Of a stretch of 64,000 nucleotides of DNA, positions 1-13,734 are shown piece by piece (position 1 is the first letter of the stretch; each line of letters starts with the position of its first letter). The position numbers and the translations under genes are program-made. This stretch comes from Stichopus chloronotus (Eukaryota > Echinodermata > Holothuroidea > Aspidochirotida > Stichopodidae): assembly GCA_021234535.1 (NCBI GenBank), contig CM037843.1, positions 6,404,820 to 6,468,819 of the forward strand, read 5' to 3'. Under the pieces are notes generated by a model. The model did no database searches, was not told where the DNA came from, and was given only the letters and a program-made list of their open reading frames with translations.

Positions 1-1130
1 CCAAACAATTACTTCCTGACAATTATTACAAAAAGTAAAAAAAATAGTAAATTATTGGTAGATAGTTTGTAAACGATGTTTATAAAAGCAACAGTATATA
101 AACAATGTTGAGGTTAATTCTGACATTTTTATCGTGTCTATGACATAATGAGTTAAGTGTTAAGATGTTCATGAATTTTTTACACATATGCCACAGCCAT
201 TTTACAACATTACAAATAGCAAGCTGAAGTTACAACATTTGGAAAAGTGGTCAATTTAGGCCTTAGACTGAGATTTTGATGAGGCTTAGCCTTAAAGTTT
301 AAATTAAATAGAGCGAATCTGAAGACTTTTTCGAACATTACCAATATCTTTTATATTCAATAAATCAAGATCCTCCATCAAAATGAAATACTGTGCAGGT
401 TAAAACGTTCTCTGATTTAGAAGCAAACCATTTTAATTTACATATTTTGGGATTCTGAACGAGAACGAAGGTGAAAGAGAAATTACTCAAGTTTCCGACA
501 TCCTCAACAAGTAAAAAAAAAAATTGAAAACGGATGTGACTTCACAAGAAAACAAAGAGATTTGTCTCATCTTACAAAAAAACAAATCTCATACTTAAGT
601 TTGAAAAATTCTAAAGAGATTGTTTGTACAATGTTTCAATACAAAAATAACCAAAGGTACATTATTGTAGACCAAACGACGTCAGGCTTAATTTTTCGAA
701 TTTATCATGCTTATGACGTAATAAACTAAGTTTAAGATATTTAAATTTCTTTCGTAGCTGCTAAATGCTCATTTCTCAATCTTTCAAATACAAAGTTAAC
801 CATTTCTAGAAGTTGTCACATTTGGCATTAATCTTTATAAACTATCTGATTTCACTTAAAAATATTTAGTTTTAAAGGCCTCATATGAGACACCGCTCTT
901 ACTGAAAAAGTGGAAACTCCAGAGAGATTTTTACGATTGTTCACAATAAAAAGGAAAAAAAGGACAATATTGTTAGTTAAACAATATTAAGGCTTATTCT
1001 TCGATTTTATCACGTTGGGGCTTATATTTGGATTTTATCATGTTTATGACGTAATAAACTGAGTTTAAATTTTTAAACTTCTTTCATACATTCAAAAGGT
1101 TCATTTCTTAACCTACCAAATACAAAGATA
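1..1130. repeat. Degenerate left part of the satellite array
   Basis: Monomer words are recognisable but strongly diverged here. A unit-like TTGAGGTTAATTCTGAC followed by a version of the GTTTATGACGTAATAAACTGAG segment lies near 108-155, and a decayed anchor (GACACCGCTCTTACTGAAAAAGTGGAAACTCC, read in two parts) lies near 889-920. The central palindrome is broken at about 281-295. Units become regular only from about 1,130. This is the pattern expected at the edge of an array, where unequal exchange homogenises the middle more than the ends. Confidence 0.75.
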
Positions 1131-1186
1131 AAGTTAGAAGACATTTGGAAAAGTAGTCAATTTTTGGCATAAATCTGATATTTTGA

Positions 1187-1216
1187 TAAGGCTATAGCCT
1201 TACGTTTTAATTAAAA
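1187..1216. repeat. Paired palindromes in the satellite monomer (first clear instance)
   Basis: The monomer carries a perfect 16 bp palindrome, TAAGGCTATAGCCTTA (1187-1202). Two bases later comes a perfect 12 bp AT palindrome, TTTTAATTAAAA (1205-1216). The pair recurs in most units, with occasional single changes such as GACTATAGCC or GCTATAGTC. It is also retained in the short 329 bp units, which lose the other half of the monomer. Symmetric dyads like this can bind homodimeric proteins or extrude as cruciforms. No specific binding protein can be named from the sequence. Confidence 0.8.
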
Positions 1217-3179
1217 TAGAGAGAAATTGAGAAATTTTTCGAACATTACCAATGTGTTACATGTTCGGTAAATCGAGATCCTCTATGGATATCAAGCACT
1301 ATGCAGACAGAAACTTTCTATAATTTTTAAACAAAACCTTTAATTTCCTTATTTTTAACATTATGAATGAAGACGAAGGCGATGTATGGAGGTTACCGAC
1401 ATCCTTACCAGAATGACACACATTTAAGTGCTATATGACTTTACTTAAAAAATACATAAATTTTTATTGGTTCTTACGAGGAAGCGCTCTCTCTGAAAGG
1501 TGAAAACTCCGGAGACATTGGTATTTTACTATGGTTCACCCTTAAAAGGAGAAAAAGTATAATTTTGGTAGAAGAAAAAAATGTTGGGGCTTATATTTGG
1601 ATTTTATCATGTTTATGATGTAATAAACTGAGTTTAAGATCTTTAAACTTCTTTCATACATTCGGAATGCTCATTTCTCAACCTATCAAATACAAAGATA
1701 AAGTTAGAAGACATTTGGAAAAGTAGTCAATTTTGGCATAAATCTGATATTTTGATAAGGCTACAGCCTTACGTTTTAATTAAAATAGAGAGAAATTGAG
1801 AAATTTTTCGAACATTACCAATGTGCTACATGTTCGGTAAATCGAGATCCTCTATAGATATGAAGCACTATGCAGATAGAATCTTTCTATAATTTTTGAA
1901 GAAAACCTTTAAATTTACTTATTTTTTACATCATGAACGAAGATGAATTCGATGTAAGGAGGTTAAGGACATCCTTATCAGAATGACACACATTTAAAAA
2001 CTAACTGACTTTCACTTAAAACAAAAATTAATTTTTATTGGTTCTTACGAGGAAGCGCTCTGTCTAAAGAGTGAAAACTCCGGAGACATTGGTATTTTAC
2101 AACGGTTCACCCTAAGAAGCAGAAAAAGTATAATTTTGGTACTAGAAAAAAATGTGAGGGCTTATATTTGGATTTTATCATGTTTATGACGTGATAAACT
2201 GATTTTAAGACCTTTAAACTTCTTTGATACATTCAAAATGCTCATTTCTCAACCTATCAAATACAAAGATAAAGTTAGAAGACATTCGGAAAAGTAGTCA
2301 ATTTTGGCATAAATCTGATATTTTGATAAGGCTATAGCCTTACGTTTCAATTAAAATAGAGAGAAATTGAGAAATTTTTCGAACATTACCAACGTTTTAC
2401 ATATTCGGTAAATCGAGATCCTCTATGGATATGACGTACTATGCAGACAGAAACTTTCTCTAATTTTAGAAGAAAACCTTTAAATTTACTTATTTTTAAC
2501 ATTATGAACGAATACGATTTCGATGTATGGAGGTTACCGACATCCTTAGGAGAAAGACAAACATTTATAAACTATGTGATTTTACTTAAAAAATAAAGTA
2601 AGTTTTAATGGTTCTGACGAGGTAACGCTCTGTCTGAAAAGTAAAAACTCCGGAGACATTGGTATTTTACGAAAGTTCACCCTTGAAAGGAGGAAAAGTA
2701 TAATTTTGGTAGTACCAAAAAATGTTGGGGATTATATTCGGATTTTATCATGTTTATGACGTAATAAACTGAGTTTAAGATCTTTAAACTTCTTTCATAC
2801 ATTCGAAATGCTCATTTCTCAACCTTTCAAATACAAAGATAAAGTTAGAAGACATTCTGAAAAGTAATCAATTTTGGCATAAATCTGATATTTTGATAAG
2901 ACTATAGCCTTACGTTTTAATTAAAATAGAGAGACATTGAGAAATTTTTCGAATATTAGCAATGTGCTACATGTTCGGTAAATCGAGATCCTCTATGGAT
3001 ATGACGCACTATGCAGACAGAAACTTTGTATAATTTTAGAAGGAAACCTTTAAATTTACTTATTTTTAACATTATGAACGAAGACGAATACGATGTATGG
3101 AGGTTACCGACATCCTTACCAGAATGACAAACATTTAAAAACTATCTGACTTTACTTAAAAAATAAATCAATTTTTATT

Positions 3180-3875
3180 GGTTCTTACGAGGAAGCGCTC
3201 TGTCTGAAAAGTGAAAACTCCGGAGACATTGGTGTTTAAAACGGTTCACCCTAAGAGGGAGAAAAAGTATGATTTTGGTAGTAGAAAAAAATGTTAGGGC
3301 TTATGTTTGGATTTTATTATCTTTATTACGTAATAAAATTCAGTTTAAGATATTTAAACATCTTTCACACATTCACCCTTGAAAGGAGGAAAAGTATAAT
3401 TTTGCTAGTACCAAAAAATGTTGAGGATTATATTCGGATTTTATCATGTTTATGACGTAATAAACTGAGTTTAAGATCTTTAAACTTCTTTCATACGTTT
3501 GAAATGCTCATTTCTCAACCTATCAAATACGAAGATAAAGTTAGAAGACATTTGGAAAAGTAGTCAATTTTGGCATAAATCTGATATTTTGATAAGGCTA
3601 TAGCCTTACGTTTTAATTAAAATAGAGAGAAATTGAGAAATATTTCGAACATTACCAATGTGCTACATGTTCGGTAAATCGAGATCCTCTATAGATATGA
3701 AGCACTATGCAGATAGAAACTATCTATAATTTTTGAAGAAAATCTTTAAATTTACTTATTTTTAACATTATAAACGAAGACGAATACGATGTATGGAGGT
3801 TACCGACATCCTTACCAGAATGACAAACATTTAAAAAGTATCTGACTTTACTTAAAAAATAAATTAATTTTTCAT
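3180..3875. repeat. 696 bp long satellite unit (also at 5587, 9795 and 12771)
   Basis: Four units are 696 bp long: 3180-3875, 5587-6282, 9795-10490 and 12771-13466. In each, the segment from CACCCTTGAAAGGAGGAAAAG (read as two words) through TTTATGACGTAATAAA is present a second time. The join is at ACATTCACCCTTGAAA, which adds ~126 bp. The identical junction in all four shows they descend from one rearranged unit that was later spread within the array. Confidence 0.85.
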
Positions 3876-6282
3876 GGTTCTTACGAGGAAGCGCCCTCTC
3901 TGAAAAGTGAAAACTCCGGGGACATTGATATTTTACAATGGTTCACCTTAAGAGGGAGAAAAAGTATGATTTTGGTAGTAGAAAAAAATGTGAGGGCTTA
4001 TGTTTGGATTTTATTATCTTTATGAGGTATTAAATTGAGTTTAAGATTTTTAAACTTCTTTCACACATTCGGAATGCCCATTTCTCAACCTACGAAATAC
4101 AAAGATAAAGTTAGAAGACATTTGGAAAAGTAGTCAATTTTGGCATAAATCTGATATTTTGATAAGGCTATAGCCTTACGTTTTAATTAAAATAGAGAGA
4201 CATTGAGAAATTGTTCGAACATTACCAATGTGCTACAAGTTCCGTAAATCGAGATCCTCTATAGATATGAAGCACTATGCAGATAGAAACTATCTATAAT
4301 TTTTGAAGAAAATCTTTAAATTTACTTATTTTTAACGTTATAAACGAAGACGAATACGATGTATGGAGGTTACCGACATCCTTACCAGAATGACAAACAT
4401 TTAAAAACTATCTGACTTTACTTAAAAAATAAATTAATTTTTCATGGTTCTGACGAGGAAGCGCTCTCTCTGAAAAGTGAAAACTCCGGGGACATTGATA
4501 TTTTACAATGGTTCACCTTAAGAGGGAGAAAAAGTATGATTTTGGTAGTAGAAAAAAATGTGAGGGCTTATGTTTGGATTTTATTATCTTTATGAGGTAT
4601 TAAATTGAGTTTAAGACCTTTAAACTTCTTTCACACATTCGGAATGCCCATTTCTCAACCTACGAAATACAAAGATAAAGTCAGAAGACATTTGGAAAAG
4701 TAGTCAATTTTGGCATAAATCTGATATTTTAATAGGACTATAGCCTTACGTTTTAATTAAAATAGAGAGAAACTGAGAAATTTGTCGAACATTACCAATG
4801 TGTTACATGTTCGGTAAATCGAGATCCTCTATGGATATGACGCACTATACAGACGAAAACTTTCTATCATTTTTTGAAGAAAACCTTTAAATTTACTTAT
4901 TTTTAACATTATGAACGAATACGATTTCGATGAATGGAGGTTACCGACATCCTTAGGAGAAAGACAAACATTTATAAACTATGTGATTTTACCGAAAAAA
5001 TAAAGTAAGTTTTAATGGTTCTGACGAGGAAGCGCTCTGTCTGAAAAGTGAAAACTCCGGAGACATTGGTATTTCACGAAAGTTCACCCTTAAAAGGAGA
5101 AAAAGTATAATTTTGGTATTACCAAAAAATGTTGAGGATTATATTCGGATTTTATCATGTTTATGACGTAATAAACTGAGTTTAAGATCTTTAAACTTCT
5201 TTGATACATTCGAAATGCTCATTTCTCAACCTATCAAATACAAAGATAAAGTTAGAAGACATTCGGAAAAGTAGTCAATTTTGGCATAAATCTGATATTT
5301 TGATAAGACTATAGCCTTACGTTTTAATTAAAATAGAGAGAAATTGAGAAATTGTTCGAACATTACCAATGTGCTACATGTTCGGTAAATCGAGATCCTC
5401 TATAGATATGAAGCACTATGCAGATAGAAACTATCTATAATTTTTGAAGAAAATCTTTAAATTTACTTATTTTTAACGTTATAAACGAAGACGAATACGA
5501 TGTAAGGAGGTTACCGACATCCTTACCAGAATGACAAACATTTAAAAACTATCTGACTTTACTTAAAAAATAAATCAATTTTTATTGGTTCTTACGAGGA
5601 AGAGCTCTGTCTGAAAAGTGAAAACTCCGGAGACATTGGTGTTTAAAACGGTTCACCCTAAGAGGGAGAAAAAGTATAATTTTGGTAGTAGAAAAAAATG
5701 TGAGGGCTTATGTTTGGATTTTATTATCTTTATTACGTAATAAAATTCAGTTTAAGATATTTAAACATCTTTCACACATTCACCCTTGAAAAGAGGAAAA
5801 GTATAATTTTGCTAGTACCAAAAAATGTTGAGGATTATATTCGGATTTTATCATGTTTATGACGTAATAAACTGAGTTTAAGATCTTTAAACTTCTTTGA
5901 TACATTCGAAATGCTCATTTCTCAACCTATCAAATACAAAGATAAAGTTAGAAGACATTCGGAAAAGTAGTCAATTTTGGCATAAATCTGATATTTTGAT
6001 AAGACTATAGCCTTACGTTTTAATTAAAATAGAGAGAAATTGAGAAATTGTTCGAACATTACCAATGTGCTACATGTTCGGTAAATCGAGATCCTCTATA
6101 GATATGAAGCACTATGCAGATAGAAACTATCTATAATTTTTGAAGAAAATCTTTAAATTTACTTATTTTTAACGTTATAAACGAAGACGAATACGATGTA
6201 TGGAGGTTACCGACATCCTTACCAGAATGACAAACATTTAAAAACTATCTGACTTTACTTAAAAAATGAATTAATTTTTATT

Positions 6283-6611
6283 GGTTCTTACGAGGAAGCG
6301 ATCTCTCTGAAAAGTGAAAACTCCGGGGACATTGATATTTTACAATGGTTCACCTTAAGAGGGAGAAAAAGTATGATTTTGGTAGTAGAAAAAAATGTGA
6401 GGGCTTATGTTTGGATTTTATTATCTTTATAACGTAATAAACTGAGTTTGAGATCTTTAAACTTTTTTCATACGTTCGAAATGCTCATTTCTCAACCTAT
6501 CAAATAGAAAGATAAAGTTAGAAGAGATTCGGAAAAGTAATCAATTTTGGCATAAATCTGATATTTTGATAAGGCTATAGCCTTACGTTTTAATTAAAAT
6601 AGAGAGAAATT
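6283..6611. repeat. ~329 bp truncated satellite unit (also at 8896, 21455, 22357, 23220 and 24119)
   Basis: Six units are only 328-330 bp: 6283-6611, 8896-9223, 21455-21783, 22357-22684, 23220-23548 and 24119-24448. Each jumps from GAGAGAAATTGA straight to TTTCTTACCAGGAAGCGCTC of the next unit, deleting ~241 bp. The shared junction means one deletion event followed by spread. The retained half contains the paired palindromes. Confidence 0.85.
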
Positions 6612-7559
6612 GATTTCTTACCAGGAAGCGCTCTCTATGAAAAGTGAAAACTCCGGAGACATTGGTATTTTACAATGGTTCACCCTTAAAAGGAGAAAAA
6701 GTATAATTTTTGTAGTACAAAAAAATGTTCTGGATTATATTTGGATTTTATCATGTTTATGACGTAATAAACTGAGTTTAAGATCTTTAAACTTCTTTCT
6801 TACATTCGGAATGCTCATTTCTCAACCTATCAAATACAAAGATAAAGTTAGAAGACATTCGAAAACTTAGTCAATTCTGGCATAAACCTGATATTTTCAT
6901 AAGGCTATAGCCTTACGTTTTAATTGAAATAGAGAGAAATTGAGAAATATTTCGAACATTACCAATGTGTTACATGTTCGGTTAATCGAGATCCTCTATA
7001 TAGATATGAAGCCCTATGCAGATAGAATCTTTCTCTAATTTTTGAAGAAAACCTTTAAATTTACTTATTTTTAACATTATGAACGAAGACGAATTCGATG
7101 TATGGAGGTTACCGACATCCTTACCAGAATGACAAACATTTAAAAACTATCTGACTTTACTTAAAAAATAAATTAATTTTTATTGGTTCTTACGAGGAAG
7201 CGCTCTGTCTGAAAAGTGAAAACTCCGGAGACATTGGTATTTTACGAAAGTTCACCCTTAAAAGAAGAAAAAGTATAATTTTGGTATTACCAAAAAATGT
7301 TGAGGATTATATTCGGATTTTATCATGTTTATGGCGTAATAAACTGAGTTTAAGATCTTTAAACTTCTTTCATACATTCGAAATGCTCATTTCTCAACCT
7401 ATCAAATACAAAGATAAAGTTAGAAGACATTCGGAAAAGTAGTCAATTTTGGCATAAATCTGATATTTTGATAAGGCTATAACCTTACGTTTTAATTAAA
7501 ATAGAGAGAAATTGAGAAATATTTCGAACATTACCAATGTGTTACATGTTCGGTAAATC

Positions 7560-8940
7560 GAGATCCTCTATGGATATGACGCACTATGCAGACAGAAACT
7601 TTCTATAATTTTTGAAGAAAACCTTTAAATTTACTTATTTTTAACATTATGAACGAATACGAATTCGATGTATGGAGGTTACCGACATCCTTAGGAGAAA
7701 GACAAACATTTATAAACTATGTGATTTTACTTTAAAAATAAAGTAAGTTTTAATGGTTCTTACGAGGTAACGCTCTGTCTGAAAAGTGAAAACTCTGGAG
7801 ACATTGGTATTTTACAATGGTTCACCCTAAGAAGGACAAAAAGTATAATTTTGGTAGTACATAAAATGTTGCGGCTTATATTTGGATATTATCATGTTTA
7901 TGACGTGATAAACTGATTTTAAGACCTTTAAATTTCTTTCATACATTCGGAATGCTCATTTCTCAACCTATCAAATACAAAGAAAAAGTTAGAAGACATT
8001 CGAAAAAGTAGTCAGTTCTGACATAATTCTGATATTTTGATAAGGCTATAGCCTTACGTTTTAATTAAAATAGAGAGAAATTGAGATATTGTTCGAACAT
8101 TACCAATGTGTTACATGTTCGGTAGATCGAGATCCTCCATGGATATCAAGCACTATGCAGTTAGAAATTTTCTATAATTTTTGAAAAAAACCTTTAAATT
8201 TACTTATTTTTAACATTATCAACGAAGACAAACGCGATGTATGGAGGTTACCGACATCCTTAGGAGAAACACAAGCATTTATAAACTATGTGATTTTACT
8301 TGAAAAATAAAGTAAGTTTTAATGGTTCTTACGAGGAAGCGCTCTCTCTGAAAAGTGAAAACTCCGGAGACATTGGTATTTTACGAAAGTTCACCCTTAC
8401 AAGGAGAAAAAGTATAATTTTGGTAGTACAAAAAAAAGGTTGGGGATTGTATTCGGATTTTATCACGTTTGGGACGTAATAAACTGAGTTTAAGACCTTT
8501 AAACTTCTTTCATACATTCGGAATGCCCATTTCTCAACCTATCAAATAGAAAGATAAAGTTAGAAGACATTTGGAAAATGAGTCTATTTTCGTATAAAAC
8601 TGATATTTTGATAAGGCTATAGCCTTACGTTTTAATTAAAATAGAGAGAAACTGAGAAATTGTTCGAACATTACCAATGTGCAACATGTTCTGTAAATCG
8701 AGATCCTCTATGGATATGAAGCACTATGCAGATAGAAATCTTTCTATAATTTTTGAAGAAAACCTTTAAATTTACTTATTTTTAACATAATGAACGAAGA
8801 CGAATTCGATGTATGGAGGTTACCGACATCCTTACCAGAATGACAAACATTTACAAACTATTTGACTTTACAAAAAAAATAAATTAATTTTTATTGGTTC
8901 TTTCGAGGAAGCGCTCTGTCTGAAAAGTGAAAACTCCGGA
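7560..8940. repeat. Satellite segment duplicated at offset 2,736
   Basis: The stretch here matches about 10,297-11,680 almost exactly, including a run of eight A's before GGTTGGGGATT and the rare words GAAACACAAGCATTT and GTATAAAACTGATATT. The two copies are separated by units of other types, so this is an older or disrupted higher-order repeat compared with the 2,853 bp one. Confidence 0.75.
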
Positions 8941-11900
8941 GACATTGGTATTTTACAATGGTTCACCCTAAGATGGAGAAAAAGTATAATTTTGGTACTA
9001 CAAGAAAATGTTAGGGCTTATATTTGGATTTTATTATCTTTATGACGTTTTAAATTGAGTTTAAGACCTTTAAACTTCTTTCACACATTCGGAATGCCCA
9101 TTTCTCAACCTACGAAATACAAAGTTAAAGTTAGAAGACATTCGAAAAGTAGTCAATTTTGGCATAAATCTGATATTTTGATAAGGCTATAGTCTTACGT
9201 TGTAATTAAAATAGAGAGAAATTGATTTCTTACCAGGAAGCGCTCTGTCTGAAAAGTGAAAACTCCGGGGACATTGATATTTTACAATGGTTCACCTTAA
9301 GAGGGAGGAAAAGTATGATTTTGGAAGTAGAAAAAAATGTGAGGGCTTATGTTTGGATTTTATTATCTTTATGAGGTATTAAATTGAGTTTAAGATCTTT
9401 AAACTTCTTTCACACATTCGGAATGCCCATTTCTCAACCTACGAAATACAAAGATAAAGTGAGAAGCTATTTGGAAAAGTAGTCAATTTTGGCATAAATC
9501 TGATATTTTGATAAGGCTATAGCCTTACGTTTTAATTAAAATAGAGAGAAACTGAGAAATTTTTCGAACATTACCAATGTGTTACATGTTCGGTAAATCG
9601 AGATCCTCTATGGATATGACGCACTATGCAGACAGAAACTTTCTATAATTTTTGAAGAAAACCTTTAAATTTACTTATTTTTAACATTATGAACGAAGAC
9701 GAATACGATGTATGGAGGTTACCGACATCCTTACCAGAATGACAAACATTTAAAAACTATCTGACTTTACTTAAAAAATAAATCAATTTTTATTGGTTCT
9801 TACGAGGAAGAGCTCTGTCTGAAAAGTGAAAACTCCGGAGACATTGGTGTTTAAAACGGTTCACCCTAAGAGGGAGAAAAAGTATAATTTTGGTAGTAGA
9901 AAAAAATGTTAGGGCCTATGTTTGGATTTTATTATCTTTATTACGTAATAAAATTCAGTTTAAGATATTTAAACATCTTTCACACATTCACCCTTGAAAG
10001 GAGGAAAAGTATAATTTTGCTAGTACCAACAAATGTTGAGGATTATATTCGGATTTTATCATGTTTATGACGTAATAAACTGAGTTTAAGATCTTTAAAC
10101 TTCTTTCATACATTCGAAATGCTCATTTCTCAACCTATCAAATACGAAGATAAAGTTAGAAGACATTTGGAAAAGTAGTCAATTTTGGCATAAATCTGAT
10201 ATTTTGATAAGGCTATAGCCTTACGGTTTAATTAAAATAGAGAGAAACTGAGAAATATTTCGAACATAACCAATGTGCTACATGTTCGGTAAATCGAGAT
10301 CCTCTATGGATATGACGCACTATGCAGACAGAAACTTTCTATAATTTTTGAAGAAAACCTTTAAATTTACTTATTTTTAACATTATGAACGAATACGATT
10401 TCGATGTATGGAGGTTACCGACATCCTTAGGAGAAAGACAAACATTTATAAACTATGTGATTTTACTTTAAAAATAAAGTAAGTTTTAATGGTTCTTACG
10501 AGGTAACGCTCTGTCTGAAAAGTGAAAACTCTGGAGACATTGGTATTTTATAATGGTTCACCCTAAGAAGGACAAAAAGTATAATTTTGGTAGTACATAA
10601 AATGTTGCGGCTTATATTTGGATATTATCATGTTTATGACGTGATAAACTGATTTTAAGACCTTTAAATTTCTTTCATACATTCGGAATGCTCATTTCTC
10701 AACCTATCAAATACAAAGAAAAAGTTAGAAGACATTCGAAAAAGTAGTCAGTTCTGACATAATTCTGATATTTTGATAAGGCTATAGCCTTACGTTTTAA
10801 TTAAAATAGAGAGAAATTGAGATATTGTTCGAACATTACCAATGTGTTACATGTTCGGTAGATCGAGATCCTCCATGGATATCAAGCACTATGCAGTTAG
10901 AAATTTTCTATAATTTTTGAAAAAAACCTTTAAATTTACTTATGTTTAACATTATCAACGAAGACAAACGCGATGTATGGAGGTTACCGACATCCTTAGG
11001 AGAAACACAAGCATTTATAAACTATGTGATTTTACTTGAAAAATAAAGTAAGTTTTAATGGTTCTTACGAGGAAGCGCTCTCTCTGAAAAGTGAAAACTC
11101 CGGAGACATTGGTATTTTACGAAAGTTCACCCTTACAAGGAGAAAAAGTATAATTTTGGTAGTACAAAAAAAAGGTTGGGGATTATATTCGGATTTTATC
11201 ACGTTTGGGACGTAATAAACTGAGTTTAAGACCTTTAAACTTCTTTCATACATTCGGAATGCCCATTTCTCAACCTATCAAATAGAAAGATAAAGTTAGA
11301 AGACATTTGGAAAAGGAGTCTATTTTCGTATAAAACTGATATTTTGATAAGGCTATAGCCTTACGTTTTAATTAAAATAGAGAGAAACTGAGAAATTGTT
11401 CGAACATTACCAATGTGCAACATGTTCTGTAAATCGAGATCCTCTATAGATATGAAGCACTATGCAGATAGAATCTTTCTATAATTTTTGAAGAAAACCT
11501 TTAAATTTACTTATTTTTAACATAATGAACGAAGACGAATTCGATGTATGGAGGTTACCGACATCCTTACCAGAATGACAAAAATTTAAAAACTATTTGA
11601 CTTTACAAAAAAAATAAATTAATTTTTATTGGTTCTTTCGAGGAAGCGCTCTGTCTGAAAAGTGAAAACTCCGGAGACATTGGTATTTTGCAATGGTTCA
11701 CCTTAAGAGGGAGAAAAAGTATGATTTTGGTAGTAGAAAAAAATGTGAGGGCTTATGTTTGGATTTTATTATCTTTATGAGGTATTAAATTGAGTTTAAG
11801 ACCTTTAAACTTCTTTCACACATTCGGAATGCCCATTTCTCAACCTACGAAATACAAAGATAAAGTCAGAAGACATTTGGAAAAGTAGTCAATTTTGGCA

Positions 11901-13734
11901 TAAATCTGATATTTTAATAAGACTATAGCCTTACGTTTTAATTAAAATAGAGAGAAACTGAGAAATTTTTCGAACATTACCAATGTGTTACATGTTCGGT
12001 AAATCGAGATCCTCTATGGATATGACGCACTATGCAGACAGAAACTTTCTACAATTTTTGAAGAAAACCTTTAAATTTACTTATCTTTAACATTATGAAC
12101 GAATACGAATTCGATGTATGGAGGTTACCGACATCCTTAGGAGAAAGGCAAACATTTATAAACTATGTGTTTTTATTCAAAAAATAAAAAAAGTTTTAAT
12201 GGTTCTTACGAGGTAACGCTCTGTCTGAAAAGTGAAAACTCCGGAGACATTGGTATTTTAAAATGGTTCACCTTAAGAGGGAGAAAAAGTATAATTTTGG
12301 TAGTAGAAAAAAATGTTAGGGTTTATGTTTGGATTTTATTATCTTTATGAGGTATTAAATTGAGTTTAAGACCTTTAAACTTCTTTCACACATTCGGAAT
12401 GCCCATTTCTCAACCTACGAAATACAAAGATAAAGTTAGAAGAGATTTGGAAAAGTAGTCAATTCTGACATAAATCTGATATTTTGATAAGGCTATAGCC
12501 TTACGTTTTAATTAAAATAGAGAGAAATTGAGAAATTTTTCGAACATTTCCAACGTTTTACATGTTCGGTAAATCGAGATCCTCTATGGATATGACGCAC
12601 TATACAGACGGAAACTTTCTATCATTTTTGAAGAAAACCTTTAAATTTACTTATTTTTAACATTATGAACGAAGACGAATACGATGTATGGAGGTTACCG
12701 ACATCCTTACCAGAATGACAAACATTTAAAAACTATCTGACTTCACTTAAAAAATAAATCAATTTTTATTGGTTCTTACGAGGAAGAGCTCTGTCTGAAA
12801 AGTGAAAACTCCGGAGACATTGGTGTTTAAAACGGTTCACCCTAAGAGGGAGAAAAAGTATAATTTTGGTAGTAGAAAAAAATGTTATGGCTTATGTTTG
12901 GATTTTATTATCTTTATTACGTAATAAAATTCAGTTTAAGATATTTAAACATCTTTCACACATTCACCCTTGAAAAGAGGAAAAGTATAATTTTGCTAGT
13001 ACCAAAAAATGTTGAGGATTATATTCGGATTTTATCATGTTTATGACGTAATAAACTGAGTTTAAGATCTTTAAACTTCTTTCATACGTTTGAAATGCTC
13101 ATTTCTCAACCTATCAAATACGAAGATAAAGTTAGAAGACATTTGGAAAAGTAGTCAATTTTGGCATAAATCTGATATTTTGATAAGGCTATAGCCTTAC
13201 GTTTTAATTAAAATAGAGAGAAATTGAGAAATATTTCGAACATTACCAATGTGTTACATGTTCGGTAAATCGAGATCCTCTATAGATATGAAGCACTATG
13301 CAGATAGAAACTATCTATAATTTTTGAAGAAAATCTTTTAATTTACTTATTTTTAACGTTATAAACGAAGACGAATACGATGTGTGGAGGTTACCGACAT
13401 CCTTACCAGAATGACAAACATTTAAAAAGTATCTGACTTTACTTAAAAAATGAATTAATTTTTATTGGTTCTTACGAGGAAGCGCTCTCTCTGAAAAGTG
13501 AAAACTCCGGGGACATTGATATTTTGCAATGGTTCACCTTAAGAGGGAGAAAAAGTATAATTTTGGTAGTAGAAAAAAATGTGAGGGCTTACGTTTGGAT
13601 TTTATTATCTTTATGAGGTATTAAATTGAGTTTAAGACCTTTAAACTTCTTTCACACATTCGGAATGCCCATTTGTCAACCTACGAAATACAAAGATAAA
13701 GTCAGAAGACATTCGGAAAAGTAATCAATTTTGG

